Below, piece after piece: positions 15,897 through 25,552 of a DNA stretch of 64,000 bases (its first letter is position 1; each line of letters opens with the position of its first letter). The position numbers were made by a program, and so were the translations under genes. Below the pieces are notes generated by a model. The model worked only from the letters and a program-made list of their open reading frames with translations. It ran no database searches and had not been told where the DNA came from. The stretch comes from RFSX01 sp964591455 (GTDB lineage Bacteria; Bacteroidota; Bacteroidia; Chitinophagales; Saprospiraceae): positions 1-64,000 of the forward strand of contig CAZQDZ010000008.1 in the NCBI GenBank assembly GCA_964591455.1, in the 5' to 3' direction.

Positions 15897-16684
15897 TGAA
15901 AAAATTCAGGAGTGATATATCTATAAAACTTCTCCTGATTATGGTAGTCTGTCTATCAGGGTTTACCTCTTGTAAATCAAAGAAAAATCTTCAAAACGTA
16001 AATTCAGAAGGAACGTTATCCAAAAAGGAAGCACTAGCTCGTTTCTTATCCCCAGCATCATATAATTTTTACGCAGCTAAGGCCAAGCTCAGAGTTACCT
16101 CTCCTTATGGTACCGACAAAGGCACCTTGTACATTAGAAGCATACCAGATAGCCTTATTTGGATGTCTGTAAAGAGATTGAGTATAGAAGGAGGAAGAAT
16201 ATTAATTACCCCTGATAGTGTCACTTTTATTAACAGACTAGAAAAATCATATAGCAAAGTATCGTTAGAAGAAATAGGTTCTAGATATGGCATAGCAGCT
16301 GATTTCCGATATATCCAAAATGTCATTCTGGGATTTAATCCAACAGTTCTTGATAGTGAAATCACAGACTATGTAGAGCATGAAAATGTTTATACGTTAA
16401 GTACGATGCTCAATGATATCTACCATGAGTTTGATTTGGAGAAAAATCATGGAAACACAGTAAGTGGCAGATTCAATGAAAGATTTCATGCAGATGGGAA
16501 ATGGGAATTCGACGATTTTCGAATTTTATCTGACATAACAATCCCTTTCAAGAGAAATTACCATATCCAATCTGTAGAGATTCGTGACTTACATATAAAC
16601 ATAGACTTTTCAGATATAGAGCTGAATAATCCTAAAGAGATCAAATTTAGCGTACCCAATCACTACGATAAGATAGATTTATAG
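15896..16684 (+). CDS. DUF4292 family lipoprotein
   Basis: 262 residues. The signal sequence ends in a lipobox (SGFTSC, Cys26), so the mature protein is lipid-anchored. The remainder matches the Bacteroidota DUF4292 pattern: an early KAKLRVTSPYG strand, SLIWMSVKRLSIEGGRILITPDSV, then beta-rich sequence ending in FSVPNHYDKI. The overall plan resembles LolA/LolB-like lipoprotein carriers, but that is an analogy. It overlaps the TPR gene by one base (TGATGA), so the two are translationally linked. Confidence 0.85.
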   Translation: MKKFRSDISIKLLLIMVVCLSGFTSCKSKKNLQNVNSEGTLSKKEALARFLSPASYNFYAAKAKLRVTSPYGTDKGTLYIRSIPDSLIWMSVKRLSIEGGRILITPDSVTFINRLEKSYSKVSLEEIGSRYGIAADFRYIQNVILGFNPTVLDSEITDYVEHENVYTLSTMLNDIYHEFDLEKNHGNTVSGRFNERFHADGKWEFDDFRILSDITIPFKRNYHIQSVEIRDLHINIDFSDIELNNPKEIKFSVPNHYDKIDL

Positions 16685-16791
16685 CTTGTAACTCTAATTT
16701 AGCCCTAGCAAATAAAGTTTTTTAGCAGTTTCATTTGGGGTCTAAAGGATATATCTTTCCTTTACATATTATAGAATAATATTATATCTAA

Positions 16792-18015
16792 ATGAGAAGA
16801 AGCTTTTCAAAGTATCCTGCAAGTACATTGTTGGTTCTAATCATAGGACTGCCCCTAACTTTACTTGCTCAGCAACAAAGTAGAACACAACTCAATGTAG
16901 AACGTCTCCGCATTAATGAGGAAATAGAAACTACCGAGAATCTACTGAATTCAGCTTCTGACACCAAAGCATCTACACTATCCAAAATAAATGCTCTTGA
17001 ACTACAGATAGATGCCAGAACCCGACTCATAGATAATTTGAGGAAAGAAGAGTTAGTCATAGAAGAAAGTAAGAAAAGTAATCTTCTGGAAAAACAGCAA
17101 GTCGATATAGCTAGTGATGAACTGAGTGAAGAATATTATGAAATCCTAAGAATACAATATCGAAATAAGCTCCTCAAAGGCGATAGAAAGCTGCTAGCAA
17201 ATAGTACTGACCTAAAGACTTATCTCACCAAACATAGATATCTAGAGATATATAAAGATTTAGTAAAATATAAAGCCAATGACTTAACGGACATGTATTC
17301 TCAATCATCTGATTATTCTGAATCAATCTCTACGCTTACAAAATCTCAAGAAGAGCTGATAACAGAACAGATAGATGAGAAATTACAATTAGAAGAGGAG
17401 ATGGAAAGACTGATTTCTAGCGCTAAAAACTTGACTGTGAAAGAGCAATCTATGAAACTGAAATTGGACAATCAGCACCGCGAAAGAGAAGTATATAACC
17501 AAGCCATAGAAGCCCTACTTCTCAATTCACTAAAAAGTCAAAACTCAAATAACAATCAAATAAACCCTACTAATCATACAGATGCTTCCGCACTGGCAGA
17601 AATCGTAGACATAGAAAGAAAAAAAGGTTTTCTCCCTTATCCAGTATCTGATTATACGGTAACCAAAATTTTTGGATTGCAGCCGCACCCCGATATCCCT
17701 GGCATCAATATAGATAATAAAGGGCTTGACCTGACAACAAGTAACTTACAAGTCAATGCAATTTATAAAGGTGTGGTATCGGGTATATCAGAAATATCAG
17801 CAAATAATATAGCTATCATAATAAATCACGGAGGAGATTATTACTCTGCATACTCTGGACTTAATTCAGTACAAGTATCAGAAGGGGTTAATGTGTCAGC
17901 AGGAGAAAGCCTTGGATTGCTCTATCCCGGAGTAAATGGAACTGGAGAGCTACATTTTGAGTTTTACAAAGGCAGACAAAGAATGAATCCAAAGCATTGG
18001 TTGAAGAACAACTAA
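16792..18015 (+). CDS. EnvC-like murein hydrolase activator (M23/LytM domain, metal site degenerate)
   Basis: 407 residues: signal peptide (about 1-26, ending LLAQ), a long coiled coil (about 28-250), a short linker, and a C-terminal M23/LytM domain (about 285-407). In active M23 peptidases zinc is held by HxxxD and HxH. Here the first site reads NKGLD (His replaced by Asn) and only LHFEF remains near the end, so it is probably not a peptidase. EnvC-type proteins lack zinc and instead activate amidases that split daughter-cell walls. The neighbouring TPR and DUF4292 genes are typical. Amidase partners are not in the window. Confidence 0.88.
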   Translation: MRRSFSKYPASTLLVLIIGLPLTLLAQQQSRTQLNVERLRINEEIETTENLLNSASDTKASTLSKINALELQIDARTRLIDNLRKEELVIEESKKSNLLEKQQVDIASDELSEEYYEILRIQYRNKLLKGDRKLLANSTDLKTYLTKHRYLEIYKDLVKYKANDLTDMYSQSSDYSESISTLTKSQEELITEQIDEKLQLEEEMERLISSAKNLTVKEQSMKLKLDNQHREREVYNQAIEALLLNSLKSQNSNNNQINPTNHTDASALAEIVDIERKKGFLPYPVSDYTVTKIFGLQPHPDIPGINIDNKGLDLTTSNLQVNAIYKGVVSGISEISANNIAIIINHGGDYYSAYSGLNSVQVSEGVNVSAGESLGLLYPGVNGTGELHFEFYKGRQRMNPKHWLKNN

Positions 18016-18038
18016 TTTTACACTTCAAATAATCCATT

Positions 18039-19253
18039 ATGAGTGATCACTGGAAAATAGGAAAGGAAAAGAAAAAGGGGATAAAGCGGGAGATAGAGAA
18101 AGCTGTCCTAGTAGGGATTATCTCAGACTACCAGACAGAAGAACAAGTCAAGGAATATCTGGATGAGTTAGAATTTCTTGCCATGACTGCTGGTGCAGAA
18201 ACGGTGGGTATTTTTACCCAAAAAATGAAAGGGCCTAATGTCAGGACTTATGTAGGGAAAGGGAAAGTAGAAGAGATTCTAGAGTACTGTGAACGAAAGC
18301 ACGTAGAACTTGTGATTTTTGATGATGATCTGACAGGTAAGCAAACCAATATTCTCGAAGAAAAGCTCAAACGAAAGATTATAGACAGGTCATCATTGAT
18401 ACTGGATATCTTCGCTAGTAGAGCACAAACTGCTCAAGCCAAAACACAGGTAGAACTGGCACAAATGCAGTACCTTCTACCTAGGCTGAGAGGCCTCTGG
18501 ACTCACCTCGAAAGACAACGTGGAGGTATAGGGATGAGAGGTCCTGGAGAGATGGAGATAGAAACGGATAGAAGAATTATTAGGGATAAAATCTCTAAAC
18601 TTAAGGATCGGCTTAAGAAAATAGACCAGCAGAATTCGACGCAGCGAAAGAATAGAGGGCAGATGATAAGAGTATCACTTGTCGGGTACACCAATGCAGG
18701 CAAATCCACAATAATGAATTTACTTTCCAAGTCGGAAGTATTTGCAGAGAATAAGCTTTTTGCTACATTGGATACCACTGTCAGAAAAGTTGTCTTTGGC
18801 AGCATGCCTTTCCTTTTATCTGACACAGTAGGATTTATCAGAAAATTGCCACATCATCTGGTAGAAAGCTTTAAGTCCACACTGGATGAAGTCAGAGAAA
18901 GTGATATTCTGGTACATGTAGTAGACCTAGCGCATCCTCAGTATGAAGACCATATAAAGACAGTCAATCTCACACTCAAAAGCCTAGACTGTGCTGAAAA
19001 AACGACCTTAATGGTATTCAATAAGTTAGACTTGTATAGAGAAAGAACCTTTGATGACTTATTAGACCAGGAGACCAAAGATGACATCTTGCAGGAAACA
19101 AGAAAACGCTTGACTAATACCTATGCTGCAGACGCCATATTCATCTCAGCCAGAGAAAAAGAAAACATTCGTTTATTTAGGTCCAAACTAGAGGAAATGA
19201 TAAAAGAGCTGTACGAAGTAAGATATCCTTACGTCGCAAAGAGTTGGAGATAA
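18039..19253 (+). CDS. hflX: GTPase HflX
   Basis: 404 residues. HflX is a ribosome-binding GTPase that splits stalled 70S ribosomes, for example after heat stress. The N-terminal HflX domain has AETVGIFTQK and TYVGKGKVEEI. The glycine-rich junction reads GGIGMRGPGEMEIETDRR. The G domain has Walker A VGYTNAGKST, switch LFATLDTTVRK, DTVGFI and NKLD. It follows the EnvC-like gene by 23 bases, and its stop faces bamA with only a weak A/T-rich inverted repeat (about 19252-19268) between them. Confidence 0.96.
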   Translation: MSDHWKIGKEKKKGIKREIEKAVLVGIISDYQTEEQVKEYLDELEFLAMTAGAETVGIFTQKMKGPNVRTYVGKGKVEEILEYCERKHVELVIFDDDLTGKQTNILEEKLKRKIIDRSSLILDIFASRAQTAQAKTQVELAQMQYLLPRLRGLWTHLERQRGGIGMRGPGEMEIETDRRIIRDKISKLKDRLKKIDQQNSTQRKNRGQMIRVSLVGYTNAGKSTIMNLLSKSEVFAENKLFATLDTTVRKVVFGSMPFLLSDTVGFIRKLPHHLVESFKSTLDEVRESDILVHVVDLAHPQYEDHIKTVNLTLKSLDCAEKTTLMVFNKLDLYRERTFDDLLDQETKDDILQETRKRLTNTYAADAIFISAREKENIRLFRSKLEEMIKELYEVRYPYVAKSWR

Positions 19254-19272
19254 AAAACGTAGTTTTTTTTTC

Positions 19273-21942
19273 CTACTCAGGCTCAAAACCAAGTATGATA
19301 TTGAACTGACCGAATCCGCCAAAGTTGGGAGATAGTGGGTCCTTATCAAAGCCCCATCCGTAGTCAAATCCTAATAGTCCAAACATCGGTAAGAAGACTC
19401 TAACACCAAACCCAGCAGATCGCTGAAGGTCAAATGGATTAAAGTCTGCTATTCTTCCCCAGGTATTTCCACCCTGTAAGAACGTGTGTATATAGATTGC
19501 AGAATTCGGATTAGTAGAAATAGGATATCGCAATTCTACGGTAAACTTGTCAAAGACTGCGCCACCACCATTATCATTCTCTCTGAAATCCGTCTGCTGA
19601 TACCCTCTCAAACTTAGGATATCCTTACCTGTAATACCTACCGACTGATTATTTAGACCATCACCACCTAACTCAAATCTTTCGAATGGAGAAATGCCTA
19701 TGTCACTATTATAAGACCCTAAGAACCCTAATTTTAGATTTGTAGCTATGACAAACTTGCCTACTATATTAAAATACCACTCTGCGTCCAATCGCCATTT
19801 GTGATATTCCAGAAATTCGAACTTGTTGGCAATAGCCATCTCTTCTACAAGCCTATCTAATTCTACATCTGAAGGTGGATTTCCTGGACCTCTTTCTATT
19901 ATATAATCTGCTATTGCTTCATCTGCCTCTGCTTGAGAAGGTACAAAACTGGAATTATCCTTTCTAAAGAGTGAATAAGGAGGCGTCAACTGTACAGAAA
20001 GAGATATTCTAGATCCTCTACGTGGATAGATTGGGTCTGCCACTGAACTTCTCGTAATCGTCTGATTAATACTGAAGTTCTTGAAATTACCATCTGTCAC
20101 ATTTATAGGACGACCATCCGCTCCTACAACGAAAAATCTCCCGAATGCATAATTATCCAAACTGATGAATTCAGTAGTCAGCGTTGTATTGATACTGAAG
20201 AAATCATCTGGCCATTTTAGCTGTGTCCCTACCCCAGCAAACAATCTAGTAATCTTCAGAATACCTTGATTGGATATTTCCTGATCAAATGCTGAATGCA
20301 CAGCTCCAACTGTAAGTGACGTCGGTTTCTTGCCTCCAAGCCAAGGCTCAGTAAATGACAAATTATATGACCTGAAGAATCGACTATTGGATTGTGCTCT
20401 GACGGAAAGTCTCTGTCCATCGCCCTGCGGTAATGGACTCCAAGTAGACTTATCCTTTATATTGCCTAACGAAAAATTATTGAATGTCATACCTAGTGTG
20501 CCTATCACACCCCCTGCTTGTCCACCATAGCCGGCAGATAGCTCCAGCTGATCAGATGGTCTTTCTTCCAAGTTATAATGAATATCCACAGTCCCATTTT
20601 GCTGATTGGGTCTAGGTTGGATGTCCATCGTTTCTGGATTGAAGTATCCTAAATTAGACAGTGATCTCTGCGATCGTATAATATTAGTTCTACTAAACTT
20701 GCTACCAGGCGTTGTTCTTAGTTCCCTTCTTATCACGTGCTCATGGGTCCTGTCATTACCTGTTATCACGACATTATCTATAGTCGCTTGTGGACCTTCA
20801 TAAATCTGCATTTCCAAGTCAATCGCATTATCAGAAACAGCGACTTCTACAGGATCTACATTAAAAAATAAGTAACCATCATCTAGATATAATGAAGATA
20901 CATCTCTACCATCTAAACTAAATGACAATTGGTTTTGCAGCGTTTCTGGGTTATAGACATCCCCAGGTTTGATACCCAAAACTTGGACCAATTGCTCATC
21001 TGAGTACTTTGAATTACCCTTCCACGATATATCTCTAAAAAAGTACTGGTCACCTTCATCTATCGTCAAAAACATGATAAGATTCCCATCAGTTTTTCTG
21101 ACTATAGAATCATTACTGATGACAGCATCTCTGTATCCATTACTATTATAGAAAGCAATTATATTCTCCTTATCTATTTTAAAATCAGAGGCTACATATT
21201 TGGATTTTTTGAAAATTGTTCCAATCTCTTTTGTATCCTTCATCTTACGCTTCAACTTCTTATCCGAGAATTTTCTATTTCCCAAGATGACTATGTCACT
21301 AATTTTGACACGTTCTTTTTTGTCTATTTCAAAAACCAGTCTTACCCCATTATCCTTTAGTTCATCTTTGACTTCTTTGATTTTTACCTTTGCGTCTAAG
21401 AATCCCCTCTCTTTATAATCCTGCTCGAGTTTCTGAATCGTTAAATCTTTTAGGTCATCTGTAACTATTGACCCTTTGACAAGAATGTCATCTATAATGT
21501 CTGTGAGATCAGGATGTTTGGTTTTTTTCTCTCCTACTATACTATATCTGGACAGGGTAGGTCTCTCAGTCAGAATAATTTCAAGAAAAATCAATTCTTC
21601 TTCTACCTTAGTCTGGAAAATCTGAACATCTTCGAAGAGCTTAAGCTTCCAAAGTGCTTTTATGGCTTTAGGGATGTCATCTCCAGGAATTGTTATCCGT
21701 TTGCCTTCTCTTAGTCCTGCAATCGATTTTATGGCATTACGGTCCCGGTTTACCGCTCCTGTAATGGTGATATCTGCAATATTGTACTCGTTCTTGCCTG
21801 AGTAGTCATATACTGGCAAATCTATCTGAGCATATAATCCCGTGCTGAATATACTTATAAGAAACAGCGTTTTAAGAAATGGAGATCTCATCAAGGATTG
21901 AAATTTTCTGACAAATAACAAAAATAGGTTTTTAATAACCAC
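19273..21942 (-). CDS. bamA: Outer membrane protein assembly factor BamA
   Basis: 889 residues as the longest frame. The start at M18 (21891, MRSPFLKTLF...LYAQ) gives a cleaner signal peptide and may be the real one. Five POTRA-like domains fill about residues 50-455 (for example ITGAVNRDRNAIKSIAGL, VVITGNDRTHEHVIRREL). The beta-barrel follows, ending in a strand that closes on Phe (NIILGFEPE), and carries the conserved RGY motif (SLRGYQQTDF, VRGF equivalent). It inserts beta-barrel proteins into the outer membrane. It lies downstream of uppS, as in many Bacteroidota, but no skp/ompH gene follows; hflX is there instead. Confidence 0.95.
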   Translation of the reverse strand: MVIKNLFLLFVRKFQSLMRSPFLKTLFLISIFSTGLYAQIDLPVYDYSGKNEYNIADITITGAVNRDRNAIKSIAGLREGKRITIPGDDIPKAIKALWKLKLFEDVQIFQTKVEEELIFLEIILTERPTLSRYSIVGEKKTKHPDLTDIIDDILVKGSIVTDDLKDLTIQKLEQDYKERGFLDAKVKIKEVKDELKDNGVRLVFEIDKKERVKISDIVILGNRKFSDKKLKRKMKDTKEIGTIFKKSKYVASDFKIDKENIIAFYNSNGYRDAVISNDSIVRKTDGNLIMFLTIDEGDQYFFRDISWKGNSKYSDEQLVQVLGIKPGDVYNPETLQNQLSFSLDGRDVSSLYLDDGYLFFNVDPVEVAVSDNAIDLEMQIYEGPQATIDNVVITGNDRTHEHVIRRELRTTPGSKFSRTNIIRSQRSLSNLGYFNPETMDIQPRPNQQNGTVDIHYNLEERPSDQLELSAGYGGQAGGVIGTLGMTFNNFSLGNIKDKSTWSPLPQGDGQRLSVRAQSNSRFFRSYNLSFTEPWLGGKKPTSLTVGAVHSAFDQEISNQGILKITRLFAGVGTQLKWPDDFFSINTTLTTEFISLDNYAFGRFFVVGADGRPINVTDGNFKNFSINQTITRSSVADPIYPRRGSRISLSVQLTPPYSLFRKDNSSFVPSQAEADEAIADYIIERGPGNPPSDVELDRLVEEMAIANKFEFLEYHKWRLDAEWYFNIVGKFVIATNLKLGFLGSYNSDIGISPFERFELGGDGLNNQSVGITGKDILSLRGYQQTDFRENDNGGGAVFDKFTVELRYPISTNPNSAIYIHTFLQGGNTWGRIADFNPFDLQRSAGFGVRVFLPMFGLLGFDYGWGFDKDPLSPNFGGFGQFNIILGFEPE

Positions 21943-22052
21943 GACTTCAAAAGAATGTAATTCTAAGGGGATTAGTACCGCCCTTATTTTCTTTAACGAT
22001 AATTTAAAGAGAATTAGTCACTTCGGATGTCGTCTGAAGCCAATTTGGCTTA

Positions 22053-22796
22053 TTATTGGATTTGCTCAGAAGTCTTGCCAAATCTTCTTTCTCTTCTCTG
22101 ATAATCCAAAATAGCCTGATATAGCTCACTTTCTCCGAAATCAGGCCAGAATATATTTGTAAAATAGAACTCTGTGTAGGCAATCTGCCATAACAGATAA
22201 TTACTCACTCTATGTTCCCCACTTGTCCGGATAAGTAACTCCGGGTCTGGTATGCCTTTGGTCGTCAAATGTCCAGAAATCAATGCTTCATTAATGTCCG
22301 ACTGATCTAGAACACCAGTTGTTATCTTCTCCGAAATCACACGCATAGCATTTGTTATCTCCCATCTGGCACTATAATTCAGTGCTAGAGTCAATGTCAT
22401 CCTATCGTTATCCTTGGTTTTTGAAATGCCATCCATTAGGGCTTTATAAGTAGATTGGGGTAGTTTACTCAGGTCGCCTATCGCATTGAGTTTAATCCCA
22501 TTTTCATGCAGTGCTTTAATTTCCCTCTTAACAGTCTCCACCAGCAAAGACATTAAGGCGGTTACTTCTGTGACTGGTCTGTTCCAGTTTTCGGTAGAAA
22601 ATGCATACAAAGTCACATATTCTACACCAATCTTAGAGGCTGCTTCTGTGATAGTCCTCACCGACTTCACACCTACACGATGGCCAAATATGCGAGGTTT
22701 CCCATTGCGCTTAGCCCACCGACCATTACCATCCATGATAATAGCTATATGCCGAGGCAGTCTATCTTTATCTATTTGGTTTGTAATGCTATCCAT
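22053..22796 (-). CDS. uppS: Isoprenyl transferase (undecaprenyl diphosphate synthase family)
   Basis: 247 residues. It adds isoprene units in cis to make the C55 lipid carrier for cell-wall synthesis. Family motifs are IAIIMDGNGRWAKRNGKPR (catalytic Asp in MDGNGRW), TLYAFSTENWNRP, and near the C-terminus DPELLIRTSGEHRVSNYLLW and AYTEFYF. The likely initiator is the ATG at 22796. After the stop, AAGCCAA/TTGGCTT forms a short hairpin (22036-22050) without a T-run, so read-through into bamA 110 bases on is plausible. Confidence 0.96.
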   Translation of the reverse strand: MDSITNQIDKDRLPRHIAIIMDGNGRWAKRNGKPRIFGHRVGVKSVRTITEAASKIGVEYVTLYAFSTENWNRPVTEVTALMSLLVETVKREIKALHENGIKLNAIGDLSKLPQSTYKALMDGISKTKDNDRMTLTLALNYSARWEITNAMRVISEKITTGVLDQSDINEALISGHLTTKGIPDPELLIRTSGEHRVSNYLLWQIAYTEFYFTNIFWPDFGESELYQAILDYQRRERRFGKTSEQIQ

Positions 22797-22950
22797 GTCG
22801 TTGGAGAATCAATGCGAAGAACAAAATAAATCATTTCCAAAGATTATTCTCCTGATAATTCGGTCTAGAGGGCATCTTTTATAAGTTCTGTCTTATAAGA
22901 GAAGGATTCTGTCAGAAATTTGATCTTCAAGAGAGTACGCTTATTTACTT

Positions 22951-22958
22951 TACTTTTG
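22951..22958 (+). promoter_or_regulatory. -7 promoter box of the lipoprotein gene at 22996
   Basis: TACTTTTG matches TAnnTTTG exactly and lies 38 bases before the ATG. A TTTG at 22919-22922 is 28 bases upstream, somewhat farther than the usual -33 spacing. Confidence 0.45.
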
Positions 22959-22995
22959 GTATATAGACTTACCTAACTTTTTACAAAATTTAGTT

Positions 22996-23496
22996 ATGAA
23001 GACAGTATCCAAGTTTACAACTCTCCTCCTTGCACTTTCACTTTGCATCTCTTGCAGTACAGACAAATGTGCCTCTAAGGAAGATTTTCTACAAACCTTC
23101 GATGAGTTCAGTAATGAATTCAAATCCTTGAGAACGGAGATAACTGATAACGAAAGTGCAGACTTTGAGAAAAGGTTTATGGATATTATTAAATCTTGCT
23201 ACAAGAAGCACAGAGCAGATTTGACGCTTGAAGAAAGGCAAGAATTCTGGAAAAGTGGCCTTCAGTATTATGTAACTACCTTTGATTTGGATGATAAATC
23301 TAGTCTGACAGCGGCTTTGGACGACCCATTCAATGTCTATGTTAAAGATGAAGTGATGGATGTAATCAAGGAATCAGGATTTTCATATCTGAGCTCATTG
23401 CAGCAGGTTGTAGACATAGAATTGCCAAAGTTATTGGAGTTATTTTCTTCAGAAATCAGCAAACTTAGCGAAGAACTCCTAAATCTACTCCAATAG
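22996..23496 (+). CDS. Small lipoprotein of unknown function
   Basis: 166 residues. The signal sequence ends in a lipobox (LCISC, Cys20), and the mature protein is acidic and largely helical (EDFLQTFDEFSNEFKSL, LEERQEFWKSGLQYY, LPKLLELFSSEISKLSEEL). I do not recognise the family. It has its own promoter box and stands 23 bases before a sugar-phosphate transferase gene; a link to envelope polysaccharide is possible only by position. Confidence 0.7.
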   Translation: MKTVSKFTTLLLALSLCISCSTDKCASKEDFLQTFDEFSNEFKSLRTEITDNESADFEKRFMDIIKSCYKKHRADLTLEERQEFWKSGLQYYVTTFDLDDKSSLTAALDDPFNVYVKDEVMDVIKESGFSYLSSLQQVVDIELPKLLELFSSEISKLSEELLNLLQ

Positions 23497-23519
23497 GATT
23501 TGTATTCTAGATTTCTGTT

Positions 23520-24590
23520 ATGTACACAATAGTGCTCACATTTATAACAGCATTTCTGATGACATTTTTTGGCATTCCTACTATAATAAGGGTCGCTAAA
23601 AAAAATCATCTTATGGATCGTCCAGGAGAAAGGCGAGCCCATTATGTTAGCACGCCATCTTTAGGCGGCATTGGCATATTTGCAGGAACAGTCTTTGCTA
23701 TTGTAATGTGGACTCCCATTCACCAATTTGTAGGTTTGCAATATATCCTCTCAGCATTTTTTATAATCTTCTTGGTTGGTGCCAAAGACGATATAGACCC
23801 CATCTCAGTCAATAAAAAGTTGGTAGGCCAAATATTGGCCGCGAGCATTATAATCCTGCTGGCAGACATCAGGATAACCAGTCTTTGGGGGATATTAGGT
23901 ATTGGCACTTTACCTTATGCGCCTAGTCTGTTTATTACTTTATTCTTTATGTTATTGGTCATTAATTCTTTCAATTTTATTGATGGCATTAACGGCCTAG
24001 CGGGTAGTCTAGGCATTTTGATTGCCGTCACCCTAGGGACTTGGTTCTTTCAGGTAGATAGAATAGAAATGGCCACGATAGCTTTTGCTCTCTCAGGGGC
24101 CTTATTGGCTTTTCTCTACTATAATTATACACCAGCCAAGATATTCATGGGAGATACTGGCTCATTGTTATTGGGTCTAATAGTCTCCATTCTATGTATT
24201 AATTGTCTTGAAGGGCATCTAACGCTTTCTGACAGACATCCGTACGCTTTAGGCGCTCCTGTGGCCTTCGTCATTGGTATAATTTTTATCCCAGTTTTTG
24301 ATGCGGCAAGAGTATTGACGATGAGACTAATGAAGGGTAAAGCACCACATAAAGCTGACAGGAGTCACATTCATCACCTACTACTCAGAGCTAGCCTATC
24401 TCACATGCAAGCAACAGCCATACTCATTGCAGTCAATCTCTTCTTTATAGCGATTGTATTTCATTATCAATATATCGGAGATGTGGCGTTGATATTTCTG
24501 ATTCTTTGTTTGGGGATGCTTCTTAACGCAGTCTTATTTATAATTTTAGCTGCCAGAAAAGAAGTGTTATCTCGACACAGAGCTAGGTAA
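23520..24590 (+). CDS. Undecaprenyl-phosphate sugar-1-phosphate transferase (WecA/TagO/MraY family)
   Basis: 356 residues with about ten or eleven membrane segments. It moves a sugar-1-phosphate, commonly GlcNAc-1-P, from UDP-sugar onto undecaprenyl phosphate, the first step in building O-antigen, capsule or similar glycans. The signature sites are DRPGERRAH, the first Asp pair GAKDDID, NFIDGINGLAG, FMGDTGSLLLG, and the WecA-type DRSHIHHLLL; MraY lacks that HIHH form, so WecA/TagO type is more likely. The lipid acceptor would be made by UppS, encoded nearby. Confidence 0.92.
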   Translation: MYTIVLTFITAFLMTFFGIPTIIRVAKKNHLMDRPGERRAHYVSTPSLGGIGIFAGTVFAIVMWTPIHQFVGLQYILSAFFIIFLVGAKDDIDPISVNKKLVGQILAASIIILLADIRITSLWGILGIGTLPYAPSLFITLFFMLLVINSFNFIDGINGLAGSLGILIAVTLGTWFFQVDRIEMATIAFALSGALLAFLYYNYTPAKIFMGDTGSLLLGLIVSILCINCLEGHLTLSDRHPYALGAPVAFVIGIIFIPVFDAARVLTMRLMKGKAPHKADRSHIHHLLLRASLSHMQATAILIAVNLFFIAIVFHYQYIGDVALIFLILCLGMLLNAVLFIILAARKEVLSRHRAR

Positions 24591-24644
24591 TTCTTCTTGT
24601 GTAGTAAAAGTTTCTTTTATATTTAATCATTAAATTATCCGATT

Positions 24645-25085
24645 ATGAAGCATCTTATTACATATAGCTTACTTTTTCTTAGTTTTTCCATATCCTCACA
24701 ATCTAATTGGGAAGGAATAATGGAAATGAACTCTGCCAGAAGTTTTTCGGCAGAAGTCTTTCAAAAGAATGGAAATGACATGAATGCTTGTATAGAAATC
24801 AATGGTGTAGCGCATCATACCCTAGCCGCGGCCATTGTGTCAGATGCAAATGGCATTGTAGATTTTATCCTCGGCAGAGACGATACCGACCTCTCAGTCA
24901 TATGCAATGATTGGACTATTCTACAGTATGCTATTAAGTATGGAGATGAAGAATTAGTCAAAAGACTCCTTCAAAGTGGCGCTGATCCCAATCAAGAAAG
25001 TCTTAGTGGCCTGACGCCGATAGAATTAGCTAACAAACTTGAAAAACCAATTATTGTTGGTTACCTAAAAAGTCTCGCTAAATAA
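24645..25085 (+). CDS. Exported ankyrin-repeat protein
   Basis: 146 residues. A signal peptide (about 1-19, ending SISSQS) precedes three to four ankyrin-like units. The clearest is TILQYAIKYGDEELVKRLLQSGADPNQ, followed by SGLTPIELANKLEKPIIVGYL. Such proteins mediate protein binding; the partner is unknown. It sits 54 bases after the sugar-phosphate transferase and 30 bases before crcB. Confidence 0.8.
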   Translation: MKHLITYSLLFLSFSISSQSNWEGIMEMNSARSFSAEVFQKNGNDMNACIEINGVAHHTLAAAIVSDANGIVDFILGRDDTDLSVICNDWTILQYAIKYGDEELVKRLLQSGADPNQESLSGLTPIELANKLEKPIIVGYLKSLAK

Positions 25086-25115
25086 TTTCTGTAAACAAAT
25101 CCAAATATCTGCCAC

Positions 25116-25487
25116 TTGGCTTTTCTATATGTATTTCTTGGTGGTGGAGCAGGCGCCATGGTTCGATATGCAATATCTACATGGATAGAAGTGCCGGAGA
25201 AAGGATTTCCCACTGCGACGCTATTAGCTAATATTATCAGCTGTGTCATCTTGGGAACTCTCATGGGCATTGTTATTCAGAAAGGCCTTTCTAATCGTAT
25301 AGTGTGGTTTGCCATGACTGGGTTTTGCGGCGGCTTTAGCACCTTCTCTACCTTCTCAGCTGAATCTTATAGACTGATGGAAGTGGGTGAATACAAAACG
25401 GCTTTATTATACATTCTAGCCAGTCTAATCATCTGTTTGTTTTGCATACTGCTCGGTATAAAATTTGGCACAGCGTTATCGAAATAG
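25116..25487 (+). CDS. crcB: Fluoride channel CrcB/Fluc
   Basis: 123 residues starting with TTG. Four membrane segments and the two family signatures are visible: GGGAGAMVRY near the N-terminus and GFCGGFSTFSTFS near 65-77, whose Phe/Ser/Thr residues line the fluoride path. A single gene of this size implies a dual-topology homodimer. The 30-base gap upstream is too short for a fluoride riboswitch. Confidence 0.93.
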   Translation: MAFLYVFLGGGAGAMVRYAISTWIEVPEKGFPTATLLANIISCVILGTLMGIVIQKGLSNRIVWFAMTGFCGGFSTFSTFSAESYRLMEVGEYKTALLYILASLIICLFCILLGIKFGTALSK

Positions 25488-25552
25488 GCTTCATCATATT
25501 TGATTAGAATTAATTTGTATCCTTGCAGGACACTATTACTATCCTACATTTT

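Noticed and set aside
25086..25115. Possible fluoride riboswitch before crcB
   Set aside because: The gap to the previous gene is only 30 bases, too short for the known fold, and no matching motif is present.
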